Of a stretch of 64,000 nt of DNA, positions 61,095 to 64,000 are shown one piece after another. Under the pieces are notes generated by a model. The model had not been told where the DNA came from. It ran no database searches and worked only from the letters and a program-made list of their open reading frames with translations. The number at the start of each line of letters is the position of its first letter. Position 1 is the first letter of the stretch. The DNA lies in the NCBI RefSeq assembly GCF_050268245.1, contig NZ_JBNNGK010000002.1, forward strand, positions 310,001 through 374,000. The letters run 5' to 3'. The DNA is from JBNNGK01 sp050268245. GTDB lineage: Bacteria > Pseudomonadota > Gammaproteobacteria > Enterobacterales > Enterobacteriaceae. Position numbers and translations under genes: made by a program.

Positions 61095-64000
61095 ATGAAT
61101 TACAGAAAGCCTATTTTTGAAACGATAGCCAATTGGTCAATTCACCGGCCCGATGAAAACGCCGTCACGTTTTGCGATCAAACCTTGAGCTATAGCCAGC
61201 TAGAGTATCAATCTAATTTATTAGCAAGATATATATCATTAACCTATCCGTTACATTCTCGCGGTAGGATAGCGGTATATTTAGAGCCGAGTCTGATGAT
61301 GCCGGTGGTGTTGCTGGCGATCCTTAAGGCGGGTTGTGCTTATGTTCCCCTGTCCCACTTTCAGCCGAAGGCGAGAATAACAAAAATCCTCGATGATGCT
61401 TCGGTCTTTTTATTGTTGACGACACGCTCTGTCATCCATGCATCGGGGATAGATAAATTATTTCCAGCAACGCTGGCACTGGAGGACATCAACTATTCCG
61501 ATACCGCGGTTTCTGCTAGCTTGCCAACAGTCCAAGCAAGCGATCTTGCCTATATTTTGTACACATCAGGTTCAACAGGAACCCCGAAAGGGGTGGCGAT
61601 AGAACACCGGAACCTGAGCTATTACTTGAGCTGGTTCAACCAACAATTGTGGCCCGAAACTCAGGCGCTCTTACCGCTGACGTCCACGTTAAGTTTTGCT
61701 GCGGCGGTCACACAGCTATATGCCCCGTTATTACGCGGCGAGACATTACATATCTTGCCTGCCGATAGCCTGCATGAGCCTGGGCGCTTGTTGACGTGGT
61801 ATCAGCAACATCCTAAGGGGGCAATTTATTGCGTGCCTACGGTTTGGGATGAATTATTGCGTTATCAACGTGATGTTGGCGGCGCATTGAGCTTGCCTAA
61901 GACCATTTTCCTTTCCGGTGAGCCAGTACCGTTCGATCTTAAAGAACGTACCTTTGAACAATGCCCAGAAGCGACAGTATATAACCTTTATGGCCCGACA
62001 GAAGCTACCGCCAACGGTTCTTTTTCTCGTTTAGAGAAACACAAACCGGTCACGTTGGGTAAAGCACTGCGCGAAAGTAAAATTCTCATCGTCGATGAAA
62101 ATTTAACACCGGTTGAGGCCGGGCAAAGTGGTGAAATCTGCATTGTCGGTGAAGGGGTGGCACGCGGATATCTCAACCAAGATAGCCTGACGCAACAGCG
62201 TTTTTTCCGCTATCAATGCGAGGGGGGCGATGTGCGTGGCCACCGAACGGGTGATTTGGGTCTGTTTAACGCGCAAGGAGACGTTGTTTATCTTGGGCGT
62301 ATAAATCGGCAGATCAAAATCAATGGCGTGCGTATTGAGCCCGAAGAGATTGAAATCGCTTTGCGCGAGCATGAGAAAATTAATCAGGCTTTGGTGCGTA
62401 CCATTGATGACGATAATGGTTCTGTACGTCTTATTGCCTATTTAGTCAGTGCAGACACCGCGTTATCAATCAATGAGATCAGCGCTTTTTTGCGTGCCAA
62501 ACTCCCCGCACCAATGATCCCGACCTATTTCATGACGCTTGAAACACTGCCCAAACTGCCCAATGGGAAATTGGATCTTCAACGTTTACCCATGCCCAGC
62601 CCTATACGGCCGGTGTTGGGCTACGCGTATCGCCCGGCAAGCAATGAGCTGGAGCAAGAACTGATTGATATATTTCAGGATATACTGGGATTTCGCGATC
62701 TAGGAGCCGATGATAATTTCTTTGATTTAGGTGGCGGCTCACTCCAGGTTATGCAGGCACGGCAGTGCATTCGGCGCAGATTATTCAGTGATATTGATTA
62801 CGCTTTATTTTTTAACAATGCTACGCCTTACTTGCTGTCTTTTATCGTGCCCTATTACGTTAATGATGAAGAGACATTTTCTTCTGCCGACTGCGAGTTG
62901 GAGTCAGCCCCGTTGTCTGGCGAGCAGCGTTATTTTTTGACCTTGGATCAGATAAGCCCGGATCCGCTGGCCTATCTGATTGCTTTTCGCTTACACCTAC
63001 ACGGGCCGTTAGATGTTGCCGCCTTGGAATGGTGTGTTCAGCGCATCGTACAGCACAACCCGGTGCTGCGCAGTCGATTTGATCTTGATAGCGTTAGCTG
63101 CCGCGAAGGGCAATACCCCTCAACAGCGCTACAGGTTATTCACCAGCAATGTGCCGATGGAATTATCGCCGATGGCAAGGTGAATGATGAGCGGTTGCTG
63201 GCATCGGTGGGGATAAGTGAGATCGATCTTGAGCACACGCCGCTTATCAGCATCAAATTATTATCCGCGCAGGATACGCAACACATTCTGTTTGTGCAGG
63301 TGCATCATACCGTTTTCGATCATGATTCTATTGGCGCGTTCTTCCAGCAGTTTGTGGATTATGCGCGAGCCTATCATGCAGGCGATCACAGTTTTACACT
63401 GGCTCCGAGCAAGCGCTATCAACACTATCGTCAATGGCAGCAATGCGCCATCTGGCCGACACGCTATCCAAAAGAAAGGCGGTTTTGGCAAAAAACGTTT
63501 GCAGAGTATGTACAAACCGGAGCCGATGGGTCTCAATTCCAGCCCCAGGCGGATCAGGACGGTGAAAATTATCGCTGTACTGTCTCTGTGGCGTTAACGC
63601 AATCGCTCAGGGCTTTTGCCAGACACCATCAAACCACCGTGTTTGTCAGTATGCTCGCTGCATTTAACCGGTTATTGAATTCGGCAACGTGTTATCGACA
63701 TGTTCCTATTGGTATTCCGGTTTCCAACCGTACACTTTATGAAGAAACTGATCTATTAGGCTGTTTTGTGAACCGAGTAACCTATTATGACCCGGCGATC
63801 CCAGACGAGCCGATGAATACCGCAGTAGCGCGGTGCCATAAAAGAATATATGCCATTTTGGATAACCAGATGGTGCCGTACGATATTTTGAATAATGATA
63901 TTCGGGAAAATGGGTGGAGTGAAAAACTCTATGCGCCGGTCTGCTTTAATTATTTGTCTGCCATGCCCTCACCGGTAAAAATCGGTGATACTGAAATTCA
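61095..64000 (+). CDS. Nonribosomal peptide synthetase, A-PCP-C..., 3' part beyond window
   Basis: Open frame from ATG 61095 (GGAG nine bases upstream; a second ATG at 61086 lies against that site) to the window end, 968 codons. Adenylation domain about 1-500: A3 YTSGSTGTPKGV, A5 YNLYGPTEATA, A7 HRTGDLG, A8 GRINRQIKINGVRIEPEEIE, A10 LPKLPNGKLDL. Carrier domain with NFFDLGGGSL, phosphopantetheine Ser549. Condensation domain from about 600: SGEQRYFLTLDQ, active site HHTVFDH at 737-743. Two oddities: the A4 region reads FAAAVTQ, so the Asp that holds the alpha-amino group is Ala; and the C-domain Gly after the Asp is His. First module of an unknown peptide or hybrid product. Confidence 0.92.
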   Translation, partial: MNYRKPIFETIANWSIHRPDENAVTFCDQTLSYSQLEYQSNLLARYISLTYPLHSRGRIAVYLEPSLMMPVVLLAILKAGCAYVPLSHFQPKARITKILDDASVFLLLTTRSVIHASGIDKLFPATLALEDINYSDTAVSASLPTVQASDLAYILYTSGSTGTPKGVAIEHRNLSYYLSWFNQQLWPETQALLPLTSTLSFAAAVTQLYAPLLRGETLHILPADSLHEPGRLLTWYQQHPKGAIYCVPTVWDELLRYQRDVGGALSLPKTIFLSGEPVPFDLKERTFEQCPEATVYNLYGPTEATANGSFSRLEKHKPVTLGKALRESKILIVDENLTPVEAGQSGEICIVGEGVARGYLNQDSLTQQRFFRYQCEGGDVRGHRTGDLGLFNAQGDVVYLGRINRQIKINGVRIEPEEIEIALREHEKINQALVRTIDDDNGSVRLIAYLVSADTALSINEISAFLRAKLPAPMIPTYFMTLETLPKLPNGKLDLQRLPMPSPIRPVLGYAYRPASNELEQELIDIFQDILGFRDLGADDNFFDLGGGSLQVMQARQCIRRRLFSDIDYALFFNNATPYLLSFIVPYYVNDEETFSSADCELESAPLSGEQRYFLTLDQISPDPLAYLIAFRLHLHGPLDVAALEWCVQRIVQHNPVLRSRFDLDSVSCREGQYPSTALQVIHQQCADGIIADGKVNDERLLASVGISEIDLEHTPLISIKLLSAQDTQHILFVQVHHTVFDHDSIGAFFQQFVDYARAYHAGDHSFTLAPSKRYQHYRQWQQCAIWPTRYPKERRFWQKTFAEYVQTGADGSQFQPQADQDGENYRCTVSVALTQSLRAFARHHQTTVFVSMLAAFNRLLNSATCYRHVPIGIPVSNRTLYEETDLLGCFVNRVTYYDPAIPDEPMNTAVARCHKRIYAILDNQMVPYDILNNDIRENGWSEKLYAPVCFNYLSAMPSPVKIGDTEI

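Noticed and set aside
1..64000. tRNA, rRNA, integrase or insertion-sequence genes
   Set aside because: None recognised by eye on either strand; the accessory inserts show no visible mobility genes or direct-repeat ends. A covariance-model scan would settle small RNAs.

Overview
The window looks like the chromosome of a member of the Enterobacterales, most likely Serratia or a close Yersiniaceae relative. This rests on the E. coli-like gene order dinG-ybiB, rlmF-ybiO-glnQPH-ybiI-dps-rhtA-ompX and mlrA-yohO-yehWXYZ, on the betT/betIBA locus, and on the Serratia-like accessory genes between these blocks. The species is inference; there is no rRNA or tRNA gene in the window.

Layout. 1-5.3 kb: end of a CsgG-like lipoprotein gene, a MarR-GNAT fusion, two DUF1471 periplasmic peptides, a TetR regulator, a GNAT enzyme and a SUFU-domain protein. 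5.4-6.6 kb: a second tryptophanyl-tRNA synthetase behind a complete-looking trp-type attenuator with its own Trp-Trp leader peptide. 6.9-11.5 kb: yehS, an eight-copy 71-bp palindromic tandem array, a DUF4865/LysR divergent pair, sseA, a Nudix hydrolase and a DUF523 gene whose 3' end is shifted by a 37-bp tandem duplication. 11.9-19.4 kb: an oxidoreductase, then the osmF-yehYXW osmoprotectant transporter with an extra binding-protein gene, a YohO-like peptide and mlrA. 19.4-26.7 kb: an ArsR-permease pair with two matching operators, a SufR-like regulator facing an MFS exporter, an XRE-cupin/GNAT pair, a porin, and a carboxymuconolactone decarboxylase/tautomerase pair.

26.9-45.1 kb is the conserved backbone dinG-ybiB-rlmF-ybiO-glnQPH-ybiI-dps-rhtA-ompX. 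It is interrupted by a colicin D-type tRNase toxin with its immunity gene (between dinG and ybiB), a soluble PAS-PAS chemoreceptor-like protein, and an omptin protease (between dps and rhtA). 45.2-48.9 kb: a GNAT enzyme, a decayed GntP-type permease, and an AT-rich stretch with a ToxR-like membrane regulator and a LuxR-type regulator without obvious targets.

49.0-51.8 kb is a fluoride-response operon. A promoter and fluoride riboswitch precede a Mn-dependent pyrophosphatase, a universal stress protein and a second enolase. Pyrophosphatase and enolase are the classic fluoride-sensitive enzymes. The leader also holds a 26-codon upstream reading frame whose stop overlaps the first gene's start. 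52.0-58.2 kb: the choline-to-glycine betaine locus betT<>betIBA with a palindromic BetI-type operator. 58.3-60.0 kb: a membrane-anchored glutamate synthase-like flavoprotein. After about 1.1 kb of AT-rich non-coding DNA, a nonribosomal peptide synthetase gene (A-PCP-C so far) begins at 61095 and runs off the end of the window.
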